Shown here: positions 54,513 to 64,000 of the stretch, one piece after another
Position numbering within the stretch: position 1 is the stretch's first letter
Layout: every line of letters begins with the position of its first letter
Notes under the pieces: model-generated
Databases searched by the model: none
What the model saw: the letters and a program-made list of their open reading frames with translations, nothing else
Told to the model about the DNA's origin: nothing
Position numbers and translations under genes: made by a program
From: Mahella sp.
GTDB lineage: Bacteria > Bacillota > Clostridia > Mahellales > Mahellaceae
Reading direction: 5' to 3'
Length of the DNA: 64,000 nt
Assembly (NCBI RefSeq): GCF_020054945.1
Contig: NZ_JAIHAU010000005.1
Location: 1-64,000, forward strand

Positions 54513-56951
54513 TCAGCGGCTTAAAACTACACGCACCTCATGTTCCTCATCATCCGTGAATACTGGCAGTACGTTGCCTTGAACCGGATGTCCGTCTACG
54601 GTCATCGACTTCACGCCTTTACATATATGCTCAGGGTTTTCTACCGTTATAGTATATCTGGCACCCCTGAATATCCTTTTAATTGTATAACCGTCCCAGT
54701 CCGGCGGTATGCAGGGATCCACGACCAGGCCATCGTAATCCGGCTTTATTCCCAGTATCCATTGCGATATCGCCACAAAATTCCATGCAGCCGTACCCGT
54801 AAGCCACGAGTTTTTGGCCTCACCGAACCTCTTTGCATCCTTGCCGGCTATCATCTGCGAATATACATATGGCTCCATGCGATGTATGTCGCTTCTTTCT
54901 TCCACATAAGCCGGCGCTATTTTTTTGTAGTATTCAAACGCCCTTTCTCCTCTGCCTACCACCGTCTCAGCTATCATTACCCACGGGTTATTATGGCAGA
55001 AAATGCCTGCATTTTCTTTATATCCAGGTGGATAACTTGATATCTCACCAAGATTAACATAGTATCGGGTAAAAGCCGGATTAAGAAGCACTATGCCGTA
55101 CTTCGTATCCAGATACTTTTTCACCGAGTCCAATGCTCTTATACCTGAACCGTCTTCGAGTCCTATACCGGCCATAACACAAAAGCCCTGCGTCTCTATG
55201 AATATCTTGCCTTCCTCATTTTCCTTGCTGCCCACTTTATTGCCATAACTATCATATGCCCTCAAGAACCACTCGCCGTCATAACCATATTTCATAACGG
55301 CTTCTTTCATCTCGTCTATATAATGCCGAGCAACACGCGCTTCCTCGTCGAGGCCTCGGCGTTTGCAGATCTCCGCATACTCTTTACCTATAAATACGAA
55401 CATAGCTGCTATAAGCACCGATTCAGCCAGTTTGCTATCTTTATTAGTTGTAGTCTGAAACGACTGGTCAGGCTCGGTCGAGAAACAATTCAAATTCAGA
55501 CAGTCGTTCCAATCGGCTCTACCTATCAGCGGCAGGCCATGTGGGCCTAAATTATTTATTACATGATAAAATGATCTCTTTAAATGTTCGAACATATCGG
55601 CTGCTTTGGAAGGGTCGTTATCAAACGGTACTATTTCATCTAGTATGGAAAAATCACCTGTTTCCTTTATATACGCAGCGGTCGAGAGTATGAGCCACAG
55701 CGGGTCATCGTTGAAATTTCCTCCTATCTCATTATTGCCCTTCTTGGTAAGCGGCTGATACTGGTGATAGGCACCGCCATCTTCAAGTTGTGTGGCAGCC
55801 AAATCCAATATTCTCTGCCGCGCCGTACCCGGCACTTGATGTACAAAGCCAAGTATATCCTGATTGGAATCTCTGAATCCTATACCTCGACCTATGCCGG
55901 ATTCAAAGTAAGAAGCGCTCCTGGAAAGGTTGAACGTAACCATGCATTGGTATTGATTCCATATATTTACCATACGGTTTAATTTGGGGTCACCGCTGTC
56001 CACATGATATTTCAGCAAAAGCCCATTCCAGTAACTCTTTAGGTCATTCAAGGCTTTATCCACCTGTTCCGTTGTCTTAAATTTTTCCATCATAGCCAGT
56101 GCCCGTTTTTTATTTATAACACCTTGAGATTCCCATTTCTCATCCTCGGGATTCTCGACATAACCGAGTATAAATACAAAATCTCTCTCCTGCCCGGGTT
56201 GCAGCACTACATCTATACTATGAGAAGCTATAGGCGACCAGCCGTCGGCTACTGAATTATTAGACTTACCGGCTGTCACTGCCTGCGGTGCATCAAAACC
56301 GTTATAAAGACCAATGAAACTCTCTCTATCCGAATCAAACCCGCTTATATTAGCATTGACCGAATAGAAAGAATAATGATTGCGCCGCTCCCTGTATTCA
56401 GTCTTATGGTATATAGTTGAACCAATGATTTCCACTTCGCCCGTATTGAAGTTTCGTTGAAAATTCGTCATATCATCGTAGGCATTCCACAAGCAAAATT
56501 CTACAAAGGAAAATAGCGTTATTCTTTTTTCCCGATCGCCAATGTTTTTTAGCGTTACTTTGTGTATTTCTCCATTGAAATCAAGCGGTACAAAAAATAA
56601 AACTTTAGCTTCTATACCACCTCTTTGCCCGGTTATGGAGGTATAGCCCAACCCGTGCCTGCATTCATAGCTGTCCAGATCTCTTTTTACTGGCATCCAG
56701 CCTGGCGACCAGAAATCACCGTTATCGTATATGTAAAAATATCTTCCCCCGTTGTCCGTAGGTACGTTATTGTACCTGTACCGCGTAATGCGCCTTAAGC
56801 GTGCATCCTTATAAAAGCAATAGCCACCGGCAGTATTGGAAATAATGGAGAAGAAATCCTGCATACCGAGATAGTTTATCCATGGATATGGTGTCTGAGG
56901 CGTGGTTATGACATATTCCTTATTGTCATCATCAAAATAGCCATATTTCAA
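54513..56951 (-). CDS. Cellobiose phosphorylase (GH94)
   Basis: An 812-residue cytoplasmic enzyme cleaving cellobiose with phosphate into glucose 1-phosphate and glucose. The start [24 protein letters not shown] closely follows clostridial cellobiose phosphorylases in pattern and length. The (alpha/alpha)6 barrel has [14 protein letters not shown] and the catalytic-acid motif [12 protein letters not shown]. It has its own promoter. Phosphorolysis saves one ATP per disaccharide, matching the sucrose phosphorylase strategy elsewhere in the window. Confidence 0.94.
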   Translation of the reverse strand: MKYGYFDDDNKEYVITTPQTPYPWINYLGMQDFFSIISNTAGGYCFYKDARLRRITRYRYNNVPTDNGGRYFYIYDNGDFWSPGWMPVKRDLDSYECRHGLGYTSITGQRGGIEAKVLFFVPLDFNGEIHKVTLKNIGDREKRITLFSFVEFCLWNAYDDMTNFQRNFNTGEVEIIGSTIYHKTEYRERRNHYSFYSVNANISGFDSDRESFIGLYNGFDAPQAVTAGKSNNSVADGWSPIASHSIDVVLQPGQERDFVFILGYVENPEDEKWESQGVINKKRALAMMEKFKTTEQVDKALNDLKSYWNGLLLKYHVDSGDPKLNRMVNIWNQYQCMVTFNLSRSASYFESGIGRGIGFRDSNQDILGFVHQVPGTARQRILDLAATQLEDGGAYHQYQPLTKKGNNEIGGNFNDDPLWLILSTAAYIKETGDFSILDEIVPFDNDPSKAADMFEHLKRSFYHVINNLGPHGLPLIGRADWNDCLNLNCFSTEPDQSFQTTTNKDSKLAESVLIAAMFVFIGKEYAEICKRRGLDEEARVARHYIDEMKEAVMKYGYDGEWFLRAYDSYGNKVGSKENEEGKIFIETQGFCVMAGIGLEDGSGIRALDSVKKYLDTKYGIVLLNPAFTRYYVNLGEISSYPPGYKENAGIFCHNNPWVMIAETVVGRGERAFEYYKKIAPAYVEERSDIHRMEPYVYSQMIAGKDAKRFGEAKNSWLTGTAAWNFVAISQWILGIKPDYDGLVVDPCIPPDWDGYTIKRIFRGARYTITVENPEHICKGVKSMTVDGHPVQGNVLPVFTDDEEHEVRVVLSR

Positions 56952-56993
56952 TTAGTATACCCTCTTTCTATATCTGATTTGTTACCTTATACA

Positions 56994-57022
56994 ATTTTAT
57001 ATAGTTAATATGGCTTTTGCAA
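56994..57022 (-). promoter_or_regulatory. Promoter of the cellobiose phosphorylase gene
   Basis: TTGCAA (57017-57022), 17-nt spacer, TAAAAT (56994-56999) on the minus strand. Confidence 0.55.
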
Positions 57023-57188
57023 TATATCTTAAGTTATATCAAAACCCCGTCGATGGCTGGACATGAACAGAACTATTATCGATTGTTCTACCTCATAGTG
57101 CTCACCTGGTGAATTAATGATTGTTCATGTGTATAAAACTATAAGCATTTCTGAACTGTGTAGGGGTCATATTTTCTACCTTTTTGAA

Positions 57189-59132
57189 CTATGCTTGCCT
57201 CAACCACACCATCATTTCACCTTCGCCGCGGTTATTCCATGCATAGTAGGGTACGAGTTTTACAACGGTTTCTTCATAGTCATTATCCGTTTCTTTATAA
57301 AGCCCGTCATAGTTATCTACTTTAGCCCTCCTCGCTTTCGCCGTTATATAGCATACGCCGCCCAGCAACTCTTCATCATACATAACTGCAAAGTTCGGCT
57401 CGGGTAAAAGCTCAATATTCGCTATGTTAGGCCCGTTGTCTGCCTCCTCAGCACAGTAGACTATAGGTCCCCTTTGTATAGCTACTTTGCCTGCATCTGC
57501 GCGTACCTCAGGATTAGCCCGCATCATCATCACCGCCATGTCCAACGTAAGCTCTACTTTGTCGTTTTTCCCCCATGTTCTGGTTATCATGGCATATCCT
57601 TTATTTGTCTCATACTCTTGAATTTCCTGTCCATTTATCTTTATGCTCCACTTTTTGCACCAATCAGGAATCCTGAGTGCTAAAGAAAATGCGACTGTGG
57701 TATTCGATGCCACCGTAAAACTGGTGTTCCCATCCCATGGATAAACTGTATCCTGCTTTAATGTAATTCCTTTATCGTTCAGGTTAAACTCAATTTGTCC
57801 GTCCATATATAGGTTCACAAATAGCGTATTCTTATCTTCGTCAAGTGCATATGCATACTTGCCTATCGATGTAAGGAGCCTTGCAATATTAGGCGGGCAA
57901 CATGCACAGTCATACCATTTCTGTCGTTCAGTCTTGACATGGCGATGGTCTTCTCTCTTATGGCAGGCCTTGGGCCAGACTTCAAGAGGATTGACATAGA
58001 AGTATTTTCTACCATCCAGCGACATGGCTGCAAACACCGTATTATAGAGCGCTCTTTCCATTATGTCTATGTATTTTGCATCCTGCTCCATCTTGAACAT
58101 ACGCTGAGCCCAGAATATAAGGCCTATAGAAGCGCATGTTTCTGTATATGCCGTATCGTTGGGAAGATCATATGCAAATGTAAAGGCCTCTCCGAAACTA
58201 GTGGAGCCTATTCCGCCGGTTATATACATCTTTCTTTTTACGACGTCGTCCCATAGCCTACGGCAAGCTTGCATAAGAGCCTCGTCACCCGTTTCCATAG
58301 CTACATCGGCCATGCCGCTATAAAGATACATAGCTCTAACCGCATGTCCTATAGCTTCCTGTTCGGTCACAGGCACATGTGCCTGGAAGTATTCCAGTTT
58401 TGATGGATCCCACAGTTCATCGAGTTTAGCCTCTCCCCTAGCCATTGCTTCTATTTTGAAGTAATAGGGTGCTTTGCCACGTTCGCGTATGAAGTAGTGT
58501 GCCAAATCAAGATACTTTCTCTCATTTGTGGAATGATAAAGTTTTACCAGTGCCAATTCTATCTCTTCATGTCCGGGATATCCGTGCCTTTTAGTCGGCT
58601 CCGGCCCAAACATCGAGTATATATGGTCAGCCAACCGGCAAGCCACGTTGAGCAAAGCTTTATTGCCTGTCACTTCATAATTAGCTACCGCAGCTTCTAT
58701 CATATGCCCCGCACAGTAAAGCTCATGTTTATCTCTTATATTGGTCCAACGGCCAGACGGCTCTTTTATAGTAAAGTATGTGTTTAGATAGCCGTCCTCT
58801 TTTTGCGCTTTAACTACCAAATTTATTGCTTCATCTAGATGGATTTTCAGCTCATCGTTGTTTTGCAACGCCAGTGAATATGAAACCGCCTCCGTCCATT
58901 TTGCAAGGTCGCTGTCCTGAAACACCGGGCCGTAGTGTTCACCAGTCGTTTCGCCAGCAGCTATGCGGAAATTATTCACAGATCCACTTTTAGGTGCATC
59001 GGGTACCTGATCGTTCAAGGCCTCCCACTGATAAGAAAGTGTATTGTTTAACACCGTATGAACCCTTTTACCCAAAAGGGAATTATCACCGCTTTTTATA
59101 TTTTTCAGATTAAGAGCTTTAACGCTGTTCAT
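57189..59132 (-). CDS. GH127 beta-L-arabinofuranosidase
   Basis: About 647 residues. The (alpha/alpha)6 barrel contains YLNTYF, HELYCAGHMIEAA, YITGGIGS and the metal/nucleophile cluster WYDCACCPPNIARLL, where family 127 uses a zinc-bound Cys as nucleophile. It removes beta-L-arabinofuranose, as found on hydroxyproline-rich plant proteins. I chose the ATG at 59132 (GGAGAG upstream); the frame is open to 59198. No signal peptide. Released arabinose could feed the pathway represented by araB. Confidence 0.93.
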   Translation of the reverse strand: MNSVKALNLKNIKSGDNSLLGKRVHTVLNNTLSYQWEALNDQVPDAPKSGSVNNFRIAAGETTGEHYGPVFQDSDLAKWTEAVSYSLALQNNDELKIHLDEAINLVVKAQKEDGYLNTYFTIKEPSGRWTNIRDKHELYCAGHMIEAAVANYEVTGNKALLNVACRLADHIYSMFGPEPTKRHGYPGHEEIELALVKLYHSTNERKYLDLAHYFIRERGKAPYYFKIEAMARGEAKLDELWDPSKLEYFQAHVPVTEQEAIGHAVRAMYLYSGMADVAMETGDEALMQACRRLWDDVVKRKMYITGGIGSTSFGEAFTFAYDLPNDTAYTETCASIGLIFWAQRMFKMEQDAKYIDIMERALYNTVFAAMSLDGRKYFYVNPLEVWPKACHKREDHRHVKTERQKWYDCACCPPNIARLLTSIGKYAYALDEDKNTLFVNLYMDGQIEFNLNDKGITLKQDTVYPWDGNTSFTVASNTTVAFSLALRIPDWCKKWSIKINGQEIQEYETNKGYAMITRTWGKNDKVELTLDMAVMMMRANPEVRADAGKVAIQRGPIVYCAEEADNGPNIANIELLPEPNFAVMYDEELLGGVCYITAKARRAKVDNYDGLYKETDNDYEETVVKLVPYYAWNNRGEGEMMVWLRQA

Positions 59133-59162
59133 GACTATCTCTCCTTCATTATTTTCACAACC

Positions 59163-59191
59163 ATAATACAATTTTTTGAGCCTCTTGACAA
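59163..59191 (-). promoter_or_regulatory. Promoter of the GH127 gene
   Basis: TTGTCA (59186-59191), 17-nt spacer, TATTAT (59163-59168), about 30 nt before the start. Confidence 0.65.
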
Positions 59192-59255
59192 GCAGCACAA
59201 ATAGATATAATAAGTGGACAAAATTAACCTATTTACTGCTTTAATTAGATATAAT

Positions 59256-59296
59256 AAAAAATGCCCGAGAAGTACTTTGTTCGTATACTTCTCGGG
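59256..59296 (-). terminator. Intrinsic terminator after the deacetylase gene
   Basis: CCCGAGAAGTA and TACTTCTCGGG form an 11-bp stem, followed on the minus strand by six T (59256-59261). Confidence 0.8.
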
Positions 59297-59380
59297 TTGA
59301 ATTATTCCTTGAATCCAACAGGTGAATAAAATAACATAGAGAAATAAGTCTATGAAAATGCCATGTAAAAAGGGTCAATT

Positions 59381-60184
59381 CTATTCATACAACCGCACCT
59401 GTTTCCCTCCTGGCACCTCCACGATATTCCCATCCACAGAAAGAAATGCCGAAGCTGCACTGGGATTGAACACGAAATCTCCCCTGGCCGAAAAGCGCAG
59501 TGCCGAACAGAGCTCCATGTAATCGGCAATTTCAAGATTGGTAGCATACCATATATCCTCGCGCCCGCCAACCATATGGCAGAATTCCTCAATCAGGTTC
59601 CAGTTATCCGCGTCGTTGAACTCGTAGCTGTGACCCCAAACATACATCAGGTACAGATGCTGCTCTTTGTGCAGCTCCGCGAACACCTTTCCATTCTCCA
59701 GCAGACGGTGTGCGTGATGACAAGTCGGCTTCCACTCATAAAAATCCTCCGGAAGCCCAAAGCCATCTGTGCCTTCTGTAACCCGCGAATACCGAATTCC
59801 TAGCGCGGGCAGCAGTGTTTTGATCTGCGCGTTATATGAGCCATTCGGATATGAAAGCCCCCGCACCGGGTAACCGACAAGTTCTTCGAGCTGTTCCCGA
59901 TCTTCAAGCACCTGACGTGCAACTTGCTCGAGTGGGCAGCGCGTAATGGTTGGGTGCGTCGCAGTATGGCAAGCGACCTCGTGGCCCGCATAAAGGGTCT
60001 TCACCTCTTCGCTAGTAACATGGTTTCCATCACTCAAAAACGCAGAATTTAGATGAAATGTCCCACGGATTCCGTACCGATTGAATATGGACACAAGCTT
60101 TCTGTCGTAAACCCTGCCATCGTCATAACTCATGGTAAGCGCCTTGTATTTCCCACCGGGGAAACATTGATAAATCGTGTGCAT
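59381..60184 (-). CDS. Polysaccharide deacetylase (NodB/CE4-like)
   Basis: A 267-residue protein without signal peptide. TMSYDDG holds the catalytic and metal-binding Asp pair, HTATHP the two His zinc ligands, and RGLSYPNGSYN the third motif. These enzymes remove acetyl or similar groups from sugars. The cytoplasmic form, next to GH127 and GH94 genes, suggests deacetylation of imported oligosaccharides rather than cell-wall editing. Divergent from the importer at 60.6 kb. Confidence 0.85.
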   Translation of the reverse strand: MHTIYQCFPGGKYKALTMSYDDGRVYDRKLVSIFNRYGIRGTFHLNSAFLSDGNHVTSEEVKTLYAGHEVACHTATHPTITRCPLEQVARQVLEDREQLEELVGYPVRGLSYPNGSYNAQIKTLLPALGIRYSRVTEGTDGFGLPEDFYEWKPTCHHAHRLLENGKVFAELHKEQHLYLMYVWGHSYEFNDADNWNLIEEFCHMVGGREDIWYATNLEIADYMELCSALRFSARGDFVFNPSAASAFLSVDGNIVEVPGGKQVRLYE

Positions 60185-60586
60185 AAAATTTTCATTCCTT
60201 CCTGTAGCTTAAATTTGCAGAATACATTTTTTCAGTTCCTTCTTCATGAGGCTATTTAACGTTAGGATCTCCCATTGCAATAAATAAAACAGGATACCTC
60301 TGAAATATAATGTAAGTATAACATTGATTATAAACCTTATCAAGGGTTCACCGCTCTTGAGAAATAGAAGAGACTCTTGAAACAGTATTTGATAGCAATA
60401 TCCCTTTGATTGTCACCAATGCAAGATATGCGAAGAATGCACCTGGCAAAAAAGAGGTGTAAAAGAATTGAATAAACTGAAACACTGTTTTTTAAACATT
60501 TAAATCGGCTTATTATATTTTAGAATATTTCAACAACTGCTATAATGAATTTATCATAGCAATATCGAAAAGGAGGACGAGACAAA
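60185..60586. other. Divergent intergenic region between deacetylase and importer
   Basis: No gene recognised. It holds the importer promoter near 60540. A short open stretch at about 60365-60462 reads like a protein end (PLIVTNARYAKNAPGKKEV) but has no start. Confidence 0.5.
60538..60546 (+). promoter_or_regulatory. Extended -10 promoter of the third importer operon
   Basis: TGCTATAAT; no consensus -35 box, as expected for an activator-dependent sugar operon. Confidence 0.6.
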
Positions 60587-61951
60587 ATGGCAAAGAAATG
60601 GTCGGTTCTATTGATAGCGATGGCTTTGATGACATCGTTTGCATTGTTTGGTTGTAGTAATGCAGATGATACATCATCTAAGGACAACGCTTCGGCTGGT
60701 ACAGGAACAACTGACACATCTCAAAGCAGTGATAATGAAAAGGTCACTATGCGTATTACCTGGTGGGGCTCTCAGACACGACACGATCAAACATTGAAGG
60801 TCCTAGAAATGTTTCAGGAAAAGTATCCGAATATAACATTTGAGCCTGAATTCACGGCTTGGGACGGCTATTGGGAAAAGATCGCTACAGAAGCGGCAGC
60901 GGGAAGCTTGCCCGATGTTTGGCAGCAGGATTACCAATATATCGCACAGTACGCAAATAAAGGCCTGCTTTTAGATATGCAGCCATACGTAGATAATGGC
61001 AAGCTCGACCTTACAAACGTTGATCAAAACAGTATAGCCGGTGGAATAATAAACGACAAATTGTATGGCATTAATCTCGGCAATAATTCGCTGTGCATGA
61101 TCTATGATCCCGAAATATTTAAACAGGCTGGGGTAGCTGAGCCAACACCGGATTTAACGTGGGAGGATTACGTAAATACCGTTAAAACTATTCATGAGAA
61201 AACCGGGCTTTATGGCGATGAAAATATTCCTGGCAACTATTTTCATGGGTTAAATCACTATATACGCCAGCACGGCCCTGAGTACGATCTCTATTCTGAA
61301 GATGGCACAAAGCTTGGTTATGACAATGATAAATGGTTTGAAGAGTTTTTCAGTATGGAACTCGACCTTGTCAAGACAGGAGCCATACCGTTGCCTGAAA
61401 TAAGAAACGAGATAAAGACACCAGAAGAAGGTTTAGTAGTTTCTAAAAAAGCTGCTATGGTAGGCGCTATAAACAGCAATCAGATAGTAGCGGTTGCTAA
61501 TGCCGCCGGGCGCCCTTTAAAAATGACCTTATTGCCTAAAGCAAAGGATCAGGTAAGGGAAGGGCAATATATAAAACCATCTATGTTTTTCTCAATCAGT
61601 CAAGATACCAAATATCCCGATCAGGCAGTAGCTTTTGTGGATTACTTTATAAACGATATAGAAGCCAATAAAGTGATGATGGCAGAACGCGGCGTTCCTA
61701 TTTCTTCAAAGGTAAGGGAAGCATTAACACCCTCTTTGCCGGACGCGCAAAAGCAAATGTTCGACTATGTCGACCTTGTAATCGAAAATTCTTCTCCAAT
61801 AGGCCCCCCACAACCGGCAGGACACGCGGAAATAGATAAGCTCTTAAAGAGTTTGGAAGAACAGATATGTTATGAACAAATAACCCCCGCCGACGCTGCT
61901 ATAAAGTTTAGAGAAGAGGCAAATAAGATATTGGCTCAGAACGCTCAATAA
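60587..61951 (+). CDS. Sugar-binding lipoprotein of third ABC importer
   Basis: A 454-residue family-1 solute-binding protein. The signal peptide ends in lipobox ALFGC (Cys23), then an acidic Ser/Thr linker. The mature part starts VTMRITWWGSQTRHD, with an aromatic-rich sugar site region (WDGYWEKIATE, DVWQQDYQYIA). AAAGGAGG lies 10 nt before the ATG. Followed by a strong terminator-like stem and two permeases. Ligand unknown; the neighbouring GH127, GH94 and deacetylase genes hint at plant-derived oligosaccharides. Confidence 0.93.
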   Translation: MAKKWSVLLIAMALMTSFALFGCSNADDTSSKDNASAGTGTTDTSQSSDNEKVTMRITWWGSQTRHDQTLKVLEMFQEKYPNITFEPEFTAWDGYWEKIATEAAAGSLPDVWQQDYQYIAQYANKGLLLDMQPYVDNGKLDLTNVDQNSIAGGIINDKLYGINLGNNSLCMIYDPEIFKQAGVAEPTPDLTWEDYVNTVKTIHEKTGLYGDENIPGNYFHGLNHYIRQHGPEYDLYSEDGTKLGYDNDKWFEEFFSMELDLVKTGAIPLPEIRNEIKTPEEGLVVSKKAAMVGAINSNQIVAVANAAGRPLKMTLLPKAKDQVREGQYIKPSMFFSISQDTKYPDQAVAFVDYFINDIEANKVMMAERGVPISSKVREALTPSLPDAQKQMFDYVDLVIENSSPIGPPQPAGHAEIDKLLKSLEEQICYEQITPADAAIKFREEANKILAQNAQ

Positions 61952-61960
61952 TAATACTTC

Positions 61961-62000
61961 CCGTTGCAAAGCAGTACGGTGTGCTTTGCAACGGTTTTTT
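61961..62000 (+). terminator. Intercistronic terminator-like stem with T-tract
   Basis: CCGTTGCAAAGCA (61961-61973) pairs perfectly over 13 bp with TGCTTTGCAACGG (61982-61994), 8-nt loop, followed by six T. It probably terminates most transcripts after the binding-protein gene. Confidence 0.85.
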
Positions 62001-62027
62001 AACACAACATAAAGGGAGGCAAATATT

Positions 62028-62960
62028 ATGGTAAATATTCAAACCGTAAAAGATAAAAGGAAGGGCATAAATAAAAGCGGTTATAATAATTTGGCCGGTT
62101 ATGCTTTTATATCCCCTTGGCTTATCGGCTTTATTATATTTACGGTATTTCCGATGCTTTTGGCTTTATATTTTTCTTTTACAGAATATGATGTATTGTC
62201 TACGCCCAAATGGATAGGTTTAGAGAACTATAGGAATATGTTTACTTCAGACGACAGATTCAGAACAGCCCTTAGCGTCACATTCCAATATGTATTCACG
62301 GCAATACCCTTGCGTCTTATATTCGCTTTATTTATCGCAATGTTATTCGTTAAAAATCGCAAATTAGTACCGTTGTACAGAACTATATACTACCTTCCTT
62401 CCATAATAGGCGGCAGTGTCGCCGTAGCCGTTATGTGGCGCCAATTGTTCGGTGCTGACGGCGCTTTAAATGGCGTGTTATCTGCCCTGGGGCTATTAGA
62501 TAAACAAATAAGTTGGATAGGAAATCCTGATACCTCTCTTTGGACGCTTATCCTCCTTGCCGTATGGCAATTTGGCTCCCCAATGCTCATATTTCTCGCA
62601 GGTTTAAAACAAATACCATCGAGTTATTATGAATCGGCATCCATAGACGGAGCTAATGGGATACAGCAATTTGTAAAAATCACTTTGCCTATGCTTACCC
62701 CCATAATATTATTCAATCTGGTAATGCAAGTTATAAGCGGCTTCATGGCTTTCACTGAAAGCTATATAATAACCCAAGGCGGGCCGTTTGACAGAACGTT
62801 ATTTTATGCACTTTATTTGTTCCAGCAAGGCTTTCAGTTCTACAATATGGGCTATGCATGCGCTTTGGCATGGGTGTTGTTGCTGATTATGGGCGTCTTT
62901 ACAGCTATCATATTTAAGACATCCAATTATTGGGTATATTCTGAATCGAAGGGAGAATAA
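62028..62960 (+). CDS. Sugar ABC transporter permease (MalF type), third importer
   Basis: A 310-residue CUT1 permease with six helices, EAA loop [21 protein letters not shown] and [25 protein letters not shown] precedes the ATG. Confidence 0.94.
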   Translation: MVNIQTVKDKRKGINKSGYNNLAGYAFISPWLIGFIIFTVFPMLLALYFSFTEYDVLSTPKWIGLENYRNMFTSDDRFRTALSVTFQYVFTAIPLRLIFALFIAMLFVKNRKLVPLYRTIYYLPSIIGGSVAVAVMWRQLFGADGALNGVLSALGLLDKQISWIGNPDTSLWTLILLAVWQFGSPMLIFLAGLKQIPSSYYESASIDGANGIQQFVKITLPMLTPIILFNLVMQVISGFMAFTESYIITQGGPFDRTLFYALYLFQQGFQFYNMGYACALAWVLLLIMGVFTAIIFKTSNYWVYSESKGE

Positions 62961-62965
62961 AAACT

Positions 62966-63817
62966 ATGGGATTGCGCAAAGAAAAACGCATTTTCACCAC
63001 TATAGCTTATCACGGTTTTATATGGATATTTGGTTTTTTTATGATGTACCCGGTACTATGGCTGATAGCAAGCTCTTTTAAGGATGAAGCCGAAATATTC
63101 CAAAAGTCTTATTCATTGATACCGAGCTCCCTAAAATTTGATAATTATATGCAAGGATGGAAAGGTTTCGGCGGCATATCCTTTGGAACGTTTTTTAAAA
63201 ACTCTTTTGTAATAGTAATACTGTCTACTATAGGGCAGGTGGCATCTTCCGCGCTGGTCGCATACGGTTTTGCCAGGATTAAATTCGTGGGGCAAAGGGT
63301 CTTATTCGCCTGTATGATAATAACGATGCTGCTGCCTTCCCAGGTCCTAATGATACCGCAGTATATACTGTTCAGCAGGCTCGGGTGGGTTAACTCGTTC
63401 AGGCCTTTGGTCGTACCATCATATTTCGGTTATCCGTTCTTTATATTCTTGATGATGCAATTTATGGAGGGCATACCAAGAGAACTCGATGAAGCTGCGA
63501 GGATCGACGGATGTAATCAATGGGGCATATTCTTCCGTATATTGTTGCCCTTGATAAGGCCGGCAATGATCACATCGGCAATATTCTCTTTTTATTGGAA
63601 ATGGCAGGATTTCTTTGGGCCACTGTTGTATTTAAAGAAACCAAACCTTTATCCGGTTTCTTTAGCATTAAAGATGTTCTCGGATCCGGCTGCAGTCACG
63701 GATTGGGGCGCTATGTTTGCCATGTCCACCTTATCGTTGGTCCCGGTATTCATAATTTTTGTTATGTGCCAAAAATATATAGTAGAAGGCATAAGCACAA
63801 CCGGTTTGAAAGGATGA
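62966..63817 (+). CDS. Sugar ABC transporter permease (MalG type), third importer
   Basis: A 283-residue CUT1 permease. EAA loop [21 protein letters not shown], tail [11 protein letters not shown]. It begins 5 nt after its partner's stop. Confidence 0.94.
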   Translation: MGLRKEKRIFTTIAYHGFIWIFGFFMMYPVLWLIASSFKDEAEIFQKSYSLIPSSLKFDNYMQGWKGFGGISFGTFFKNSFVIVILSTIGQVASSALVAYGFARIKFVGQRVLFACMIITMLLPSQVLMIPQYILFSRLGWVNSFRPLVVPSYFGYPFFIFLMMQFMEGIPRELDEAARIDGCNQWGIFFRILLPLIRPAMITSAIFSFYWKWQDFFGPLLYLKKPNLYPVSLALKMFSDPAAVTDWGAMFAMSTLSLVPVFIIFVMCQKYIVEGISTTGLKG

Positions 63818-63823
63818 ATGTCC

Positions 63824-63860
63824 ATGCCTTATTCGGGCTCTCTTATCCCGAATAAGGCAT
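63824..63860 (+). terminator. Strong stem-loop after the importer operon
   Basis: ATGCCTTATTCGGG (63824-63837) and CCCGAATAAGGCAT (63847-63860) pair over 14 bp with a 9-nt loop. No T-tract follows. Confidence 0.6.
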
Positions 63861-63886
63861 TCACCCCTGCTGCCGTGATCCCTTGC

Positions 63887-63916
63887 TTGACTGGGAAAGC
63901 ATAAAAAAGATATAAT
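63887..63916 (+). promoter_or_regulatory. Promoter of the partial kinase gene
   Basis: TTGACT (63887-63892), 18-nt spacer, TATAAT (63911-63916). Confidence 0.7.
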
Positions 63917-63939
63917 GTAAACAAAAGCGAGGTAGATAT

Positions 63940-64000
63940 ATGAGGAGATTGTTTTTAAATCTAAAAATAAGGGAAAGATTATTTTTGATACTATTCCTCA
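63940..64000 (+). CDS. Start of a membrane protein, probably a YesM-type sensor kinase
   Basis: Only 20 codons are in the window. GAGGT lies 6 nt before the ATG. The start MRRLFLNLKIRERLFLILFL, basic then hydrophobic, is typical of the first membrane helix of YesM-type kinases, and such genes often follow sugar importers. The assignment is inferred mainly from position. Confidence 0.45.
   Translation, partial: MRRLFLNLKIRERLFLILFL

Noticed and set aside
60365-60462. Short protein-like stretch before the third importer
   Set aside because: No start codon or ribosome-binding site, about 33 codons after a stop; too little to call a gene.
1-64000. CRISPR arrays, tRNA or rRNA genes
   Set aside because: Read through both strands without finding regularly spaced repeats or recognisable tRNA/rRNA sequence.

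Overview
The window looks like a chromosome segment of an anaerobic, spore-forming, saccharolytic Clostridia. The evidence is a bofA homologue beside dnaX-ybaB-recR, lipoprotein-dependent sugar ABC importers, YesM/YesN-type two-component regulators, a cellobiose phosphorylase of the thermophilic-clostridial type, and heavy use of ATA for Ile. It resembles Mahella or related Thermoanaerobacterales, but that is an inference and no rRNA is present.

Layout. 1-5.2 kb (minus): ribulokinase araB (cut by the window edge) with its own promoter and operator, an uncharacterised glycosidase-like protein, and a GH31 alpha-glycosidase. 5.4-7.7 kb (minus): a COG0523 GTPase overlapping a URO-D-type methyltransferase fused to a thioredoxin-like domain. 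8-16 kb (minus): one operon of sugar-binding lipoprotein, two permeases, response regulator, GH42 beta-galactosidase and sensor kinase. 16.4-21.9 kb (minus): class B sortase and a large Cna-type surface adhesin split by a frameshift inside its repeats, preceded by a pseudoknot-like leader. 22.2-24.4 kb: a broken DDE transposase overlapped by a DruA-like (DUF4338) gene. 24.7-29.1 kb: glycerol-1-phosphate dehydrogenase and a GH106-like enzyme. 29.3-33.8 kb: dnaX-ybaB-recR-yaaL-bofA housekeeping cluster, interrupted by a GH4 glycosidase and with an internally shortened YbaB. 33.9-37.2 kb: MFS transporter, radical-SAM DNA-repair-type protein and HAD phosphatase.

37.3-46 kb (minus, clearly A+T-richer) is a complete sucrose/fructooligosaccharide operon: lipoprotein, two permeases, GH32, fructokinase, sucrose phosphorylase and LacI repressor. 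It is driven by a consensus promoter overlapping a LacI-type operator, with an unusually long (about 550 nt) leader. 46.2-52.3 kb: MATE transporter, kdgK-DUF6062-M24 operon, and leuB-niaR. 52.4-54.4 kb: a low-GC two-gene ABC exporter. 54.5-60.2 kb (minus): cellobiose phosphorylase, GH127 beta-L-arabinofuranosidase and a CE4-type deacetylase. 60.6-64 kb (plus): a third sugar ABC importer and the start of another sensor kinase.

Together the genes describe uptake of oligosaccharides through three importers and intracellular breakdown by hydrolysis (GH31, GH42, GH32, GH4, GH127) or phosphorolysis (GH94, sucrose phosphorylase), followed by sugar kinases. None of the three importers has its own ATPase, so a shared MsmK-type ATPase encoded elsewhere is expected. 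All three have a stem-loop between the binding-protein gene and the permeases. The points most worth a second look are the DruA-transposase unit, the adhesin leader RNA and repeat frameshift, the shortened YbaB next to the GH4 insertion, the methyltransferase-thioredoxin/GTPase pair, and the sucrose operon leader.
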